This document shows, piece after piece, positions 63,574-64,000 of a stretch of 64,000 nucleotides of DNA. Made by a program: the position numbers and the translations under genes. The stretch comes from Escherichia hormaechei_A (lineage in GTDB: Bacteria; Pseudomonadota; Gammaproteobacteria; Enterobacterales; Enterobacteriaceae): assembly GCA_042434945.1 (NCBI GenBank), contig CP170191.1:3410001-3474000 (forward strand), given 5' to 3'. How positions within the stretch are numbered: the stretch's first letter is position 1; every line of letters begins with the position of its first letter. The notes under the pieces were generated by a model. That model had not been told where the DNA came from. It was given only the letters and a program-made list of their open reading frames with translations, and did no database searches.

Positions 63574-64000
63574 TTACGCGGTGAGACGGAATTTCTGCAC
63601 TGAGCGCTGGAGTTCTTCGGTCTGCCGTTCAAGTGCGGCGGCGGCGGCGGAAACCTGCTCCACCAGCGAGGCGTTCTGCTGGGTCACGCCGTCCATCTGC
63701 GTGATGGCAACGCCGACCTGAGAAATACCTTTGCTCTGCTCCTCTGACGCGGCGGCGATCTGCTTCATAATGACGGTCACTTCCGTCACGTCGCGCAGGA
63801 TCGCTTCCATCGTGGTGCCGGTATCGTTCACCAGCTGCGCCCCCTGCTCCACGCGGGCAACGGAATCTGCAATCAGCCCTTCGATCTCTTTTGCCGCATT
63901 CGCGCTGCGGCTGGCCAGATTACGCACCTCACCCGCCACGACCGCAAAGCCCCGCCCCTGCTCCCCGGCCCGGGCCGCTTCCACCGCGGCGTTCAGCGCC
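63574..64000 (-). CDS. Methyl-accepting chemotaxis protein, C-terminal part (cut by window edge)
   Basis: The minus strand carries the last 140 or so residues of a chemoreceptor. The highly conserved hairpin tip ALNAAVEAARAGEQGRGFAVVAGEVRNLA (window edge to about 63915), the CheA/CheW contact, is followed by a long coiled coil and ends KFRLTA. There is no NWETF-like CheR-docking pentapeptide at the C-terminus. Sensor domain lies outside the window. Convergent with the DeoR gene, stop codons about two bases apart. Confidence 0.93.
   Translation of the reverse strand, partial: ALNAAVEAARAGEQGRGFAVVAGEVRNLASRSANAAKEIEGLIADSVARVEQGAQLVNDTGTTMEAILRDVTEVTVIMKQIAAASEEQSKGISQVGVAITQMDGVTQQNASLVEQVSAAAAALERQTEELQRSVQKFRLTA

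Overview
The window is a gammaproteobacterial chromosome segment of the family Enterobacteriaceae. Gene order from speB through metK, galP, gshB, hemW, mutY, nupG, speC and yqgA is the standard Escherichia/Enterobacter order, followed by tRNA-Phe. The accessory genes (ring-hydroxylating dioxygenase operon, complete citrate fermentation operon between nupG and speC, pgaABCD beside gss) point to an Enterobacter-like genome. Many core genes, however, look almost identical to the E. coli K-12 proteins as I remember them. The window therefore reads as a mosaic: E. coli-like blocks at about 8.99-24.48, 25.75-30.88, 41.15-42.94 and 59.81-62.1 kb alternate with more divergent, often GC-richer DNA. No alignment could be run; natural recombination and a mixed-sample assembly would both explain this.

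Layout. (1) 1-7355, minus strand: a ten-gene operon in the order Rieske ferredoxin, 102-aa protein, Rieske oxygenase alpha, short-chain dehydrogenase, IclR regulator, extradiol-type VOC dioxygenase, FAD ferredoxin reductase, MFS transporter, cupin, alpha/beta hydrolase (cut by the window edge). A second MFS gene diverges from it at 7768. The 412-bp divergent region carries three near-identical GTTTCA-type palindromes, good candidate sites for the operon's own IclR protein. Together the enzymes form a plausible route from an aromatic ring to diol, catechol, meta-cleavage and hydrolysis; the substrate is unknown. (2) 8986-24507: speB, speA, yqgB, yqgC, yqgD, metK, galP, sprT, endA, rsmE, gshB, yqgE, yqgF, yggR, yggS, yggT, yggU, rdgB and a frameshifted hemW. 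(3) 24564-25702: a DUF559 endonuclease-like gene, a long palindromic repeat and yggN, in place of the K-12 yggM-ansB segment. (4) 25760-30927: yggL, trmB, mutY, yggX, mltC, nupG.

(5) 31007-40983: citrate fermentation: citG, citX, citF, citE, citD, citC, a fumarylacetoacetase-family gene and a 2-hydroxycarboxylate transporter on the minus strand, with a divergent CitA/CitB two-component system. No oxaloacetate decarboxylase (oadGAB) genes are present here. (6) 41059-44263: speC, yqgA and tRNA-Phe(GAA). (7) 44264-46308: remnants of a tRNA-Phe island, a DUF4225 gene convergent with a small membrane-protein gene, and a truncated RadC-type gene. (8) 46309-53004: hybrid histidine kinase and LuxR-type response regulator, a small lipoprotein, a 1010-aa autotransporter with a GGENP-repeat hinge, and an orphan LuxR-type regulator. 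(9) 53580-59761: pgaABCD for poly-beta-1,6-N-acetylglucosamine. (10) 59814-64000: gss and yghU, both broken by single-base indels, a FucR-like DeoR-family regulator and the 3' end of a chemoreceptor gene.

All five indels seen (hemW one, gss three, yghU one) change short homopolymer runs, so sequencing error should be excluded before calling these real pseudogenes.
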